This document shows positions 14,858 to 23,316 of a stretch of 64,000 nt of DNA, one piece after another; position 1 is the stretch's first letter, and each line of letters opens with the position of its first letter. A program made the translations under genes and the position numbers. Under the pieces are notes generated by a model. The model was not told the DNA's origin, did no database searches, and worked only from the letters and a program-made list of their open reading frames with translations. This DNA comes from an uncultured Clostridia bacterium (lineage in GTDB: Bacteria; Bacillota; Clostridia; UMGS1810): positions 1 to 64,000 of the forward strand of contig CAKSFP010000001.1 of the NCBI GenBank assembly GCA_934454585.1. Reading direction: 5' to 3'.

Positions 14858-15313
14858 TTGAATATAGAAATATGCAGCCGTGAAAGCATAGAGCAAATTT
14901 CATCAAAAGGCTTTGAGCCGGGAACGGCGCTGATCAGCATAGGTGACACGGATGCCGGAATGCCGAATATGAAATACGAGCCGTCGCGGAGGTTGTGCCT
15001 GAACTTTGACGATATATCAAGTGATGAAACGGATGATTATGTCGGAAGAAAGTTTACTCTTTTTAATGAAGAAACAGCGGACAGAATCGCAAAGTTTATA
15101 TTATCGCATGAAAAAGAAATCAAAACTTTAATATGCCAGTGCGAGCACGGACAATCGAGGAGTGCGGCGGTCGCGGCAGCCGTAAATGAATTTTACTTTC
15201 GGAACGGCATATCAATTTTTGCCGATGACAGATATTATCCGAATAAGCTTGTATTTCGGCTTACATTAAAGGCGTTAAGGGCGTTGTTTGAAAATAAGCA
15301 GGGTGATATTTAA
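14858..15313 (+). CDS. Tyrosine/dual-specificity phosphatase-like protein
   Basis: A protein of about 151 residues with the cysteine-phosphatase loop C-x5-R, seen as QCEHGQSRSAA near residue 91. The general acid may be one of the aspartates in NFDDISSDETDD about 45 residues before. Small bacterial members of this fold act on phosphotyrosine, phospho-nucleotides or RNA 5' ends, so the substrate is open. The TTG at 14858 is preferred: it follows GGGGTGG and gives LNIEICSRESIEQI, a normal start; an upstream ATG at 14801 lies in the promoter region and adds 19 unlikely residues. It is followed about 90 bases on by the AAA+ ATPase. Confidence 0.75.
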   Translation: MNIEICSRESIEQISSKGFEPGTALISIGDTDAGMPNMKYEPSRRLCLNFDDISSDETDDYVGRKFTLFNEETADRIAKFILSHEKEIKTLICQCEHGQSRSAAVAAAVNEFYFRNGISIFADDRYYPNKLVFRLTLKALRALFENKQGDI

Positions 15314-15332
15314 TATCATGTTTTACAATGTC

Positions 15333-15364
15333 ATGTACTCTTTTTTGTACATCGGTTTTTGTAC
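15333..15364 (+). promoter_or_regulatory. Operator-like repeats upstream of the AAA+ gene
   Basis: ATGTAC (15333-15338) and GTACAT (15347-15352) form a palindrome with an eight-base spacer. The right half is the 12-base motif TTTTTTGTACAT (15341-15352) also found upstream of rtcB and at 9302. A further TTGTAC lies at 15359-15364. No strong -10 is seen, which fits a regulated promoter. Confidence 0.5.
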
Positions 15365-15402
15365 AATTAAGTCAAGATAAGAAATATCAAGGAGGCTACA
15401 CA

Positions 15403-17439
15403 ATGCTTTACTATGAAATCATGATTGAGACGGACGAGAAACTGACAAGCGCGGTTGCCGCAAAATGCTCGGAGGAGAGCGTCAAAGCTGACAGGGAAAA
15501 GACTGTTTTGGTAAAGCTTAATTCCGATATGAGGCGAAAACTCGGCGAAAATGAAAACAAGGCGCTTTATTTTGCCGATTGCTCTGAAAAGGAGATTACA
15601 GCCGTTGCGGGATATAAATACGACTGTTTTTCGGAGATTCGCGAGGATATTCTGTCTGTGTTCAAAAAATATTCACAGCAAAAATATAACATTGGACTTG
15701 GCGAAATAACAGTTGAAGATTTTGAAAACAGGATAAGCCAGATATCCGATATGGGTTATGCAAAGGTCAATACATATAATCTGTGCTGTCGGCTTAAATT
15801 GGATTACAGAGACAACAGAAATTTTTCCGTTTCGCAAAGTCTTATCCCTGACAGCAAGCTTGAATATGACAGAGCGGTAAGTCGGGCAAATGAGCTTATG
15901 GCAAGCGGTGATTTTACCGATGAACTGAAAAGAATTTACTCGGATAAACACCCGAAAGAGTTTTTCGGACATCCGGTGCACTACAAAATATGTGCCGATG
16001 AACCGGAAGGCGCATTGGAGCAGGCGAAAATCCTTGTTCAGTGTCTGTATTCAAACGGCAGACTCAAGAGCAGACGAATTGACCGTGTTTATAAAATTGA
16101 CGACAGATGCTATGATCAAGAAGATATGGAAAATCTTTTTTACAACGCCGAGGGTGGCACGGTTATTTTGGAATTGACGCCGCATAACTATAATGAGGGT
16201 TGCTGCGCAAGCACATATGAACAGGTGATTGAATTTCTTTCTTTAGTTATTGGCAAATACGCAAAGAATGTGCTTGTGATTTTTGTAGAAATCACAAAAA
16301 TGCAGGCGGTTACAAAAAAGCTTGTAAGCCGGGTTGCCGAAGATATAGACATCATTTCGATAAGCGAGGGAACAGGCAGTGTCGAGACCGCAAAGAAATA
16401 TATGAATTATCTCGTCAAAAACAGCCCGCTCGCAGATTATGCTTTTGATGATAAAAGCTTCGATAAGGAAAGATACAAAGCATCTGAAGTCCACAGAATG
16501 TTCAATTTGTGGATGAAATCGAGCTTGAGAGATCGGGTTTATACCGAGTATTCCCCAAATGCCGTCAAGGTCGCAAAAAAAGAAAAAATTAAGTCGGATG
16601 CATATAACAAGTTGCAGAACATGGTAGGGCTCAATGATGTGAAGGCGGTTGTAAACAACATTATCGCCGCATACAAAATGCAAAAAATGCGCAGCGGTTA
16701 TCTTAACACAGACAGCGTTTCTTCAAGACATATGATTTTCACAGGCAACCCCGGCAGTGCCAAAACCACCGTTGCCCGGCTGGTTGCGGAAATCTTCAAA
16801 AACGAGGATGTTGTGGAAACGGGAGAATTTGTAGAGTGCGGCAGAGCGGATTTAATCGGCAAATATGTCGGCTGGACTGCTCCGACAGTCAAGGCAAAAT
16901 TTCGCCGTGCAAGGGGCGGCGTGCTCTTCATAGACGAGGCATATTCGCTTGTGGATGACACAGGCAGTTTTGCCGACGAGGCAATTGACACGATAGTACA
17001 GGAAATGGAGAATCACCGCGACGATGTAATCGTCATATTCGCCGGATATCCAGACAAGATGAAAACATTCCTTGAAAAAAACGAGGGACTCAGGAGCCGA
17101 ATAGCGTTTCATGTGGATTTCCCGGACTACAACTCATGCGAACTTATGGATATTATGAAACTTATGATGAAAGAAAACGCCTACACCATGACGCCCGACG
17201 CCGAAAGAGAGGCAATGAGGATATTTGAATCGGTGCAGGGTACCGAGAATTTCGGAAACGGCAGATTTGCGCGTAATGTGCTCGAACAGGCGCAGATGCG
17301 CCAATCGTCAAGACTTATGAAAATGCATTTCAACAATGCCGAAGACAGGGAAACTCTGTTTAGACTGGAAAAAGATGACTTTAATCTGCCTGCGATTATA
17401 TCAAAAGATGAACCTAAGCGTAGTATCGGGTTTTGTTGA
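15403..17439 (+). CDS. SpoVK/CbbX-type AAA+ ATPase with novel N-terminal region
   Basis: A 678-residue protein. The C-terminal AAA+ domain (about 405-660) belongs to the CbbX/SpoVK group: MIFTGNPGSAKTTVARL (Walker A near residue 446, with Ala in place of the usual Gly before the Lys), GKYVGWTAPTVKAKF, GGVLFIDEAYSL (Walker B) and LRSRIAFHVDFPDY (arginine finger region). The first 400 residues are not recognised; GGTVILELTPHNY and NVLVIFVEITKM look like strands of a second, degenerate P-loop-like fold. The ATG at 15403 follows AAGGAGG; an earlier in-frame start would lie in the promoter. It probably remodels a protein target, perhaps the phosphatase or RtcB beside it. Confidence 0.85.
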   Translation: MLYYEIMIETDEKLTSAVAAKCSEESVKADREKTVLVKLNSDMRRKLGENENKALYFADCSEKEITAVAGYKYDCFSEIREDILSVFKKYSQQKYNIGLGEITVEDFENRISQISDMGYAKVNTYNLCCRLKLDYRDNRNFSVSQSLIPDSKLEYDRAVSRANELMASGDFTDELKRIYSDKHPKEFFGHPVHYKICADEPEGALEQAKILVQCLYSNGRLKSRRIDRVYKIDDRCYDQEDMENLFYNAEGGTVILELTPHNYNEGCCASTYEQVIEFLSLVIGKYAKNVLVIFVEITKMQAVTKKLVSRVAEDIDIISISEGTGSVETAKKYMNYLVKNSPLADYAFDDKSFDKERYKASEVHRMFNLWMKSSLRDRVYTEYSPNAVKVAKKEKIKSDAYNKLQNMVGLNDVKAVVNNIIAAYKMQKMRSGYLNTDSVSSRHMIFTGNPGSAKTTVARLVAEIFKNEDVVETGEFVECGRADLIGKYVGWTAPTVKAKFRRARGGVLFIDEAYSLVDDTGSFADEAIDTIVQEMENHRDDVIVIFAGYPDKMKTFLEKNEGLRSRIAFHVDFPDYNSCELMDIMKLMMKENAYTMTPDAEREAMRIFESVQGTENFGNGRFARNVLEQAQMRQSSRLMKMHFNNAEDRETLFRLEKDDFNLPAIISKDEPKRSIGFC

Positions 17440-17653
17440 ATTGCAAACACCGGATGAAAAGACCGGTATACGGTATCAAGCTGCTGACAATGGAGAATGA
17501 GGTGGCAAGCGGATATAGTATTGCACAACTGCCTTCACCACTGTGTCATGAGCGCGCATATATTGCTGACAAAAACATCTTAAAATGCTTTGTTCGGGAT
17601 ATTTTTTGTAATTTGTGTAACAAAACAAGTGTCGAAATACGGCAAAATTTCTA

Positions 17654-17682
17654 TTGACAAACCGTGCGGACACTGCTATAAT
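17654..17682 (+). promoter_or_regulatory. Promoter of the T-box operon
   Basis: Consensus TTGACA (17654-17659) and TATAAT (17677-17682) with a 17-base spacer. Transcription should begin near 17689, at the 5' end of the T-box RNA. Confidence 0.9.
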
Positions 17683-17691
17683 TTAATTAAA

Positions 17692-17955
17692 TGCAATGAC
17701 CGAGAACAAGTAGATGCTCCGTATGCGCAAAGAGAGCTGTCGTTTGGTGCGAGACAGAGGCTAAAGAACATTGAATACATCTTGCGAGCAGTGCACCAAA
17801 AGGAGACGAGTAGGCTGCAACGGGTGTTCCCGTCACAGGACTTTAGGTATAATGATACCTTTTAAGGCTGTCACCGTGAGGCGGCGGTAAATTGAGGTGG
17901 TACCACGGGTTAAAGTTTTATCCCGTCCTCTTTTTTATGAGGGCGGGATTTTTGT
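17692..17955 (+). promoter_or_regulatory. T-box riboswitch, specifier probably UAC (Tyr)
   Basis: The hallmark T-box sequence AGGTGGTACCACGGGT (17895-17910) is followed by a terminator in which CCCGTCCTC pairs with GAGGGCGGG before TTTTT (17922-17953). Stem I features are present: AAGAGAG, GGTGCGAG and a specifier-loop-like GAATACATC on its 3' side at about 17773. Read in the usual GAA-NNN-A register, the specifier is UAC, tyrosine. Uncharged tRNA would stabilise the antiterminator and turn on the operon. The class is certain; the specifier reading is less so. Confidence 0.93.
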
Positions 17956-18002
17956 ATATCTTTTGAATTTCGGCCCAAAGAAAAACAAAAGGAGAAATTA
18001 AA

Positions 18003-19655
18003 ATGCCAATTACCGAGATTTTAAGAAAAAATGCGGATTTCTACCCAAACGATGTCAGCTTGGTGGAAATTAATCCGAAGCTTGAAAATCAAACGCGGAT
18101 GACATGGAGAGAATACGCTCTCATCGAGTCCAATCCCAACAACGCTTATCGCAAGGAGATCACCTGGAGTGAGTTTAACAAAAAAGCAAACCGATTTGCC
18201 AATCTTCTGCTTACAAGGGGCATAAAAAAAGGCGATAAAGTTGCCGTGCTGATGATGAACTGCATAGAGTGGCTGCCGGTGTATTTCGGCATACTCAAGA
18301 CCGGTGCCCTTGCGGTTCCGCTCAATTACAGATACGAATCCAAAGAGATAAAATACTGTCTGGAACTTTCCGATGCGGACGCGATAGTCTTCGGTCCGGA
18401 GTTTATCGGCAGGGTGGAGCAGATTTGCAACCGGGTGCCAAAGGTGAAGATGTGGTTCTATGTGGGCGAAGATTGCCCAAGCTTTGCGGAGAGTTATGAC
18501 AAACTGGTGTCATATTGCTCTACCAAGAATCCGGACATAAAACTTACCGATGATGACTTTGGTGCAATATACTTTTCATCCGGTACGACGGGTTTTCCAA
18601 AAGCTATATTACACAAGCACAGAAGCCTTATGCACGCTGCAGTAACAGAGCAAAATCACCATTCTCAGACCAAGGATGATGTTTTTCTCTGCATACCGCC
18701 GCTCTATCACACGGGCGCGAAGATGCACTGGTTCGGATCTCTGCTCGTTGGCGGCAAGGCGGTTATACTGCGCGGCATAAAGCCGGAATGGATACTAAAA
18801 ACCGTGTCGGATGAAAAATGCACTATAGTGTGGCTGCTTGTGCCGTGGGCACAGGATATACTTGATGCCATAGAGAACGGCAGTGTCAATCTGAAGGACT
18901 ACGAATTGAGCCAATGGAGACTCATGCACATAGGCGCACAGCCGGTGCCGCCGAGCCTTATAAGGCGTTGGCAGTCAATATTCACGAATCAGGATTATGA
19001 CACAAACTACGGTCTTTCAGAGTCAATCGGACCCGGATGTGTGCACCTTGGTGTCGGCAATGAACACAAAGTCGGCGCAATCGGCAAGGCGGGTTTCGGC
19101 TGGGAGACAAGGGTTGTGGACGACAAACGCAATGATGTTAAACAGGGTGAGATAGGCGAGCTTGCCGTGAAGGGTCCGGGAGTTATGACCGAATATTATC
19201 ACGATGAAAAAGCAACCGAGGAAGTGCTCGAGGACGGGTGGCTGTTTACGGGAGATATGGCGCGTGAAGATGAGGACGGATTCCTCTACCTGGTTGACAG
19301 GAAAAAGGATGTCATCATATCCGGCGGCGAAAATCTCTACCCGGTTCAGATAGAGGATTTCTTAAGAAAACACGACAAGATAAGTGATGTTGCCGTAATC
19401 GGTTTGCCCGATGCACGCCTTGGCGAGATAGCCGCCGCAATAGTACAGGTCAAGGACGGCATGGAGCTTAATGAGGCGGAACTTGAAGAATTTTGCATGG
19501 ATTTGCCGAGATATAAAAGACCGCACAAATTTATATTTGCCGATGTGCCGAGAAACCCCACCGGCAAAATAGAGAAACCTTTGCTCAGAAAAATATACTG
19601 CGGAGAGAGCCTTGTGGCACAGCAGAATGAAATTATACAGGAGGAAGATAAATGA
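18003..19655 (+). CDS. AMP-forming acyl/aryl-CoA synthetase
   Basis: A 550-residue ANL-superfamily ligase that activates a carboxylic acid through an acyl-adenylate to its CoA thioester. Motifs: YFSSGTTGFPKAI (P-loop-like, near residue 193), YGLSES, GWLFTGDMAREDEDGFLY, VDRKKDVIISGGENLYP (hinge) and NPTGKIEKPLLRK with the catalytic lysine. AAAGGAG precedes the ATG. It is the first gene after the T-box and overlaps iorA by four bases (ATGA), so its substrate is probably an arylacetate or another acid linked to aromatic amino acid metabolism. The exact acid is not visible from sequence. Confidence 0.9.
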   Translation: MPITEILRKNADFYPNDVSLVEINPKLENQTRMTWREYALIESNPNNAYRKEITWSEFNKKANRFANLLLTRGIKKGDKVAVLMMNCIEWLPVYFGILKTGALAVPLNYRYESKEIKYCLELSDADAIVFGPEFIGRVEQICNRVPKVKMWFYVGEDCPSFAESYDKLVSYCSTKNPDIKLTDDDFGAIYFSSGTTGFPKAILHKHRSLMHAAVTEQNHHSQTKDDVFLCIPPLYHTGAKMHWFGSLLVGGKAVILRGIKPEWILKTVSDEKCTIVWLLVPWAQDILDAIENGSVNLKDYELSQWRLMHIGAQPVPPSLIRRWQSIFTNQDYDTNYGLSESIGPGCVHLGVGNEHKVGAIGKAGFGWETRVVDDKRNDVKQGEIGELAVKGPGVMTEYYHDEKATEEVLEDGWLFTGDMAREDEDGFLYLVDRKKDVIISGGENLYPVQIEDFLRKHDKISDVAVIGLPDARLGEIAAAIVQVKDGMELNEAELEEFCMDLPRYKRPHKFIFADVPRNPTGKIEKPLLRKIYCGESLVAQQNEIIQEEDK

Positions 19656-21388
19656 AAAAGCTTTTGTTGGGTAATGCTGCGGTAGCGCGCGGCGCTTATG
19701 AAGCCGGAGTGCGCGTAGTTGCGTCGTATCCCGGCACTCCGAGCACTGAGATTACCGAGGAAATAGTTAAGTTTGACGAGGTGTATGCCGAATGGTCGCC
19801 GAACGAAAAAGTTGCCTGTGAAGTGGCAATCGGTGCATCAATCGGCGGCGCAAGGGCTATGAGTTGTATGAAACATGTGGGACTCAATGTCATGGCCGAC
19901 CCTGTGTTTACCGCAAGTTACACAGGCGTAAACGGCGGACTGGTGCTCTGTGTTGCGGACGACCAGGGTATGCATTCGTCTCAGAACGAGCAGGACTCGC
20001 GCCACTATGCCGAGGCATCCAAGGTGATGATGATTGAACCGTCCGATTCACAGGAGTGCAAGGATTTCACCAAGGCGGCATTTGAGCTTTCGGAAAAATT
20101 CGACACCCCGGTGTTTGTGAGACTTTCAACCCGAGTGTCGCATTCCCAGAGTCTTGTTGAGATTGGTGAGAGAGAAGAAGTCGAACTGAAACCGTATGAG
20201 AAAAATATTCCAAAGTATGTCATGATGCCGGCAATGGCGATGAAACGCCACTATGTGGTTGAGGACAGAATTGCCGCTCTCAAAGAATTTGCCGAGACAA
20301 GTGACCTGAACAAACAGGAGATGAACGGTGCGAAAATCGGCGTTATCTCTGCCGGAATTACATATATGTATGCTAAAGAGGCGCTTGGCGATAAGGTGAA
20401 TTATCTCAAACTCGGAATGGTTTACCCTATGCCCGAAAATCTTATTAAGGAATTTGCGGCACAGTGCGACAAGGTATATGTCATAGAGGAACTTGACCCT
20501 GTTATAGAGAATCACTGCAAGACAATCGGAGTAGATGTTATAGGCAAAGATGCGTTCACACTCATAGGCGAGTATACTGCCAATATGATTCGCACCGCAG
20601 TGCTCGGTGAGCCGGCGCCAAAGTGCAGCGAGCTTGACGAACAAATACCCGGCAGACCGCCTGTTATGTGTGCGGGATGTCCTCACAGGGGCACATTCTA
20701 TGTGCTCAAAAAACTCGGACTTGTGGTGTCGGGCGACATCGGCTGTTATACTCTCGGTGCGGTTGCTCCGCTTGCGGCTGTGGATTCCACCATATGCATG
20801 GGTGCGTCCGTCAGCGCGGCAATGGGCATGGCTAAGGCGCGCGGCAAGGAGTTTTCCAAAAAACTTGTGTCTGTCATCGGAGATTCTACATTTATGCACT
20901 CCGGTATAACGGGACTTGTGGATATAGTTTACAACAAGGGTACAAACACCGTTATCATTCTTGACAATTCCATAACCGGGATGACAGGTCATCAGGATAA
21001 TCCGACGACGGGTTATACAATCCGCGGTGAGGAGACAAAACAGGTTAATTTGATATCTCTTTGCAAGGCAGTCGGAGTGGAACATGTGGCAGTGGCAGAT
21101 CCGTTTGACCTCAAGAATTTCGAGAAAGTTGTTAAACAGGAGGTTGAGAGGGACGAACCGTCCGTTATTATTGCGCAGAGACCGTGCGCACTGCTCAAAA
21201 AAGTCAAGTACACGGGTCACTGCACCATAACCGACAAGTGCAAAAAATGCAAAATGTGCATGAAACTCGGATGTCCGGCGATTTCTGCCGACGGCGACGG
21301 AGTCAAGATAGATCTCGACCAGTGCAACGGCTGCGGACTGTGCGTAAATGTATGCCCGTTTGAGGCAATTGTAAAGGAGGATAACTGA
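19652..21388 (+). CDS. iorA: Indolepyruvate ferredoxin oxidoreductase, alpha subunit
   Basis: The catalytic subunit (578 residues) of an oxygen-sensitive enzyme that interconverts aryl-pyruvates and arylacetyl-CoA with CoA and ferredoxin. Visible parts are the pyrimidine-binding N-terminus (VASYPGTPSTEITEE), GMHSSQNEQDSRHYAEAS, a thiamine diphosphate site (GDIGCYTLGA, then GDSTFMHSGITGLVD and DNSITGMTGHQ), and a C-terminal two-cluster ferredoxin domain with CKKCKMC-x4-CP and CNGCGLC-x3-CP. It is translationally coupled to the synthetase before it and lies two bases from iorB. Confidence 0.96.
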   Translation: MKKLLLGNAAVARGAYEAGVRVVASYPGTPSTEITEEIVKFDEVYAEWSPNEKVACEVAIGASIGGARAMSCMKHVGLNVMADPVFTASYTGVNGGLVLCVADDQGMHSSQNEQDSRHYAEASKVMMIEPSDSQECKDFTKAAFELSEKFDTPVFVRLSTRVSHSQSLVEIGEREEVELKPYEKNIPKYVMMPAMAMKRHYVVEDRIAALKEFAETSDLNKQEMNGAKIGVISAGITYMYAKEALGDKVNYLKLGMVYPMPENLIKEFAAQCDKVYVIEELDPVIENHCKTIGVDVIGKDAFTLIGEYTANMIRTAVLGEPAPKCSELDEQIPGRPPVMCAGCPHRGTFYVLKKLGLVVSGDIGCYTLGAVAPLAAVDSTICMGASVSAAMGMAKARGKEFSKKLVSVIGDSTFMHSGITGLVDIVYNKGTNTVIILDNSITGMTGHQDNPTTGYTIRGEETKQVNLISLCKAVGVEHVAVADPFDLKNFEKVVKQEVERDEPSVIIAQRPCALLKKVKYTGHCTITDKCKKCKMCMKLGCPAISADGDGVKIDLDQCNGCGLCVNVCPFEAIVKEDN

Positions 21389-21390
21389 GT

Positions 21391-21957
21391 ATGACACGGA
21401 ATATTATGATAGTGGGAGTGGGCGGACAAGGCACACTTCTTGCAAGCAGAATCCTCGGCAATACGGTTATAAGCAAAGGATATGATGTAAAGGTGTCCGA
21501 AGTGCACGGCATGAGTCAGCGCGGCGGCAGTGTTGTGACATATGTCAAGTACGGCGAGAAAGTTTTCTCGCCCATTATAGACAGGGGAGAGGCAGATATC
21601 ATCCTCGCTTTTGAGATGCTCGAGGCTTATCGTGCTCTGCCTTATCTCAAAGACGGCGGCAAGATTATTGCCAACACCCAGGAGATAAACCCCATGCCTG
21701 TTATAACAGGTGCGGCAAGCTATCCCGAGAGCATTGCGGATAAGATATCGTCCAAAGCGGAGCTTATTCAGGCAGATGCGGCAAAAGCCGCTCATAAGGC
21801 AGGCAACATTAAGGCGGTAAATGTTGTACTCATCGGTGTTATGGCAAAGAGCACTGACATACCGTATGAGGACTGGGTAAAGACAATAAAGACAACAGTT
21901 CCCGAAAAATTTCTTGATGTCAATCTTAAGGCATTTGACATGGGATACAATATGTAA
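21391..21957 (+). CDS. iorB: Indolepyruvate ferredoxin oxidoreductase, beta subunit
   Basis: The 188-residue gamma/beta-type subunit that pairs with IorA. The N-terminus IMIVGVGGQGTLLASRIL is the usual glycine-rich start of the 2-oxoacid oxidoreductase gamma domain, followed by EVHGMSQRGGSV and DIILAFEMLEAYRALPYL. It begins two bases after iorA, inside the same ribosome-site context (AAGGAGG), so the subunits are made together. Size and motifs are normal for the family. Confidence 0.95.
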   Translation: MTRNIMIVGVGGQGTLLASRILGNTVISKGYDVKVSEVHGMSQRGGSVVTYVKYGEKVFSPIIDRGEADIILAFEMLEAYRALPYLKDGGKIIANTQEINPMPVITGAASYPESIADKISSKAELIQADAAKAAHKAGNIKAVNVVLIGVMAKSTDIPYEDWVKTIKTTVPEKFLDVNLKAFDMGYNM

Positions 21958-21992
21958 GAATACACATTTTACATGTGAACAAGGAGGACAAT

Positions 21993-23297
21993 ATGGCTAT
22001 GTGGCAACCCGACATCGAGACGATGCCGAGAGAACAACTAAAAAAACTTCAGAGCGAAAGGCTTGTCAATCAGGTTGCAAGAATGTACAAAAATGTTGAG
22101 CTTTTCAGAAACAGAATGAATGAGAAAGGCTTAAAACCCGAAGATATTCACGGCGTTGAAGATTTGCACAAACTTCCGTTTTCATACAAACAGGATTTGC
22201 GCGATTGGTATCCCTACGGCCTGTTTGCCGTGCCGATGTCCGAGATTCGCCGTGTGCACGCATCATCCGGCACCACCGGCAAACCGATTGTTGTCGGCTA
22301 TACCGAGGCGGATCTTGATATGTGGGCAAATTGCTTTGCGCGTATTCTTGCTGCCGGAGGCATAGGTAAGGACGATTTTGTCCAGGTTTCATACGGGCTG
22401 GGACTCTTTACGGGTGGTTTCGGTGCACATGACGGTGCCGTTAAGATTGGCGCGACGGCAATACCGATTTCGTCCGGCAACACAAAAAAACAGATTCAGA
22501 CTATGATAGATTTCGGCGCAACTGTGCTTTGCTGCACTCCGTCGTATGCAATGTATCTGTCCGAGACAATAAACGAGATGGGTCTGCGCGATCAGCTCAA
22601 ACTCAAAATGGGTATTTTCGGTGCCGAGCCGTGGACCGAGGAGATGCGCGCAAAAATCGAAGATGGCTTGGGCATAAAGGCATTCGACATCTACGGACTT
22701 TCTGAAATTATGGGTCCCGGTGTTTCCTATGACTGTGAGTATCAGTGCGGTATGCACATTTGCGAGGACAATTTCATAGCGGAAATAATTGACCCCGACA
22801 CGGGCGATGTGCTGCCGGAAGGTGCAACGGGTGAGCTTGTATTTACCACCATAACAAAAGAGGGATTCCCTGTTATTCGCTATCGCACAAGGGATATCTG
22901 TTCTCTCAACTACGAACAATGCAAGTGCGGCAGAACCCATATCCGCATGAACAGGCCTCAGGGCAGAAGTGACGATATGCTTATCATAAGAGGTGTCAAT
23001 GTGTTCCCGTCACAGATTGAGGAAGTGCTCCTTAAGATCGGAGAAGGCGTGACACCGAACTATCAGATAATTGTTGACAGGGTGAACAATACCGATACAT
23101 TTGACATTAATGTGGAAATGAGCGAGAGTATATTCTCGGATGATGTCAAGTCGATAGAAAGAAACGAGAAGCTGATAACAAACGGTTTGCGCAGCACCCT
23201 TGGCATAGGCGCCAAGGTTCATCTTGTAAATCCGAAGTCCATAGAGCGCAGCGAGGGCAAAGCAAAGAGGGTTATCGATAAGAGAAAACTTGTGTAG
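21993..23297 (+). CDS. paaK: Phenylacetate--CoA ligase family protein
   Basis: A 434-residue PaaK-type ANL enzyme converting an arylacetate, CoA and ATP to arylacetyl-CoA. Motifs: VHASSGTTGKPIVVGYTEAD (near residue 88), FGAEPWTEEMR, YGLSEIMGPGVSYDC, and a C-terminal domain with RSDDMLIIRGVNVFPSQIEE. The ATG at 21993 follows AAGGAGG; an in-frame upstream GTG overlaps that site. It is 36 bases after iorB. With iorAB it can supply arylacetyl-CoA for reductive carboxylation to arylpyruvates, or recover arylacetates. Two different CoA ligases in one operon suggest two acid substrates. Confidence 0.93.
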   Translation: MAMWQPDIETMPREQLKKLQSERLVNQVARMYKNVELFRNRMNEKGLKPEDIHGVEDLHKLPFSYKQDLRDWYPYGLFAVPMSEIRRVHASSGTTGKPIVVGYTEADLDMWANCFARILAAGGIGKDDFVQVSYGLGLFTGGFGAHDGAVKIGATAIPISSGNTKKQIQTMIDFGATVLCCTPSYAMYLSETINEMGLRDQLKLKMGIFGAEPWTEEMRAKIEDGLGIKAFDIYGLSEIMGPGVSYDCEYQCGMHICEDNFIAEIIDPDTGDVLPEGATGELVFTTITKEGFPVIRYRTRDICSLNYEQCKCGRTHIRMNRPQGRSDDMLIIRGVNVFPSQIEEVLLKIGEGVTPNYQIIVDRVNNTDTFDINVEMSESIFSDDVKSIERNEKLITNGLRSTLGIGAKVHLVNPKSIERSEGKAKRVIDKRKLV

Positions 23298-23316
23298 AAA
23301 AAGGGGGAGATTTGTA

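Larger units (their letters stand above)
17440..18002. other. Spacer between island and aromatic operon
   Basis: 563 bases. 17440-17653 shows no gene and only a small ACCGG hairpin at its start; from 17654 it is the promoter and T-box leader of the next operon. Confidence 0.6.

Noticed and set aside
17433..17657. 74-codon frame after the AAA+ gene
   Set aside because: No ribosome site, no motif, and it runs into the promoter of the T-box operon.
20126..21397. 423-codon open frame on the minus strand
   Set aside because: It lies opposite iorA, which has full domain motifs and ribosome site; the minus frame is His/Cys-rich with no recognisable domain. It is a shadow of codon use.
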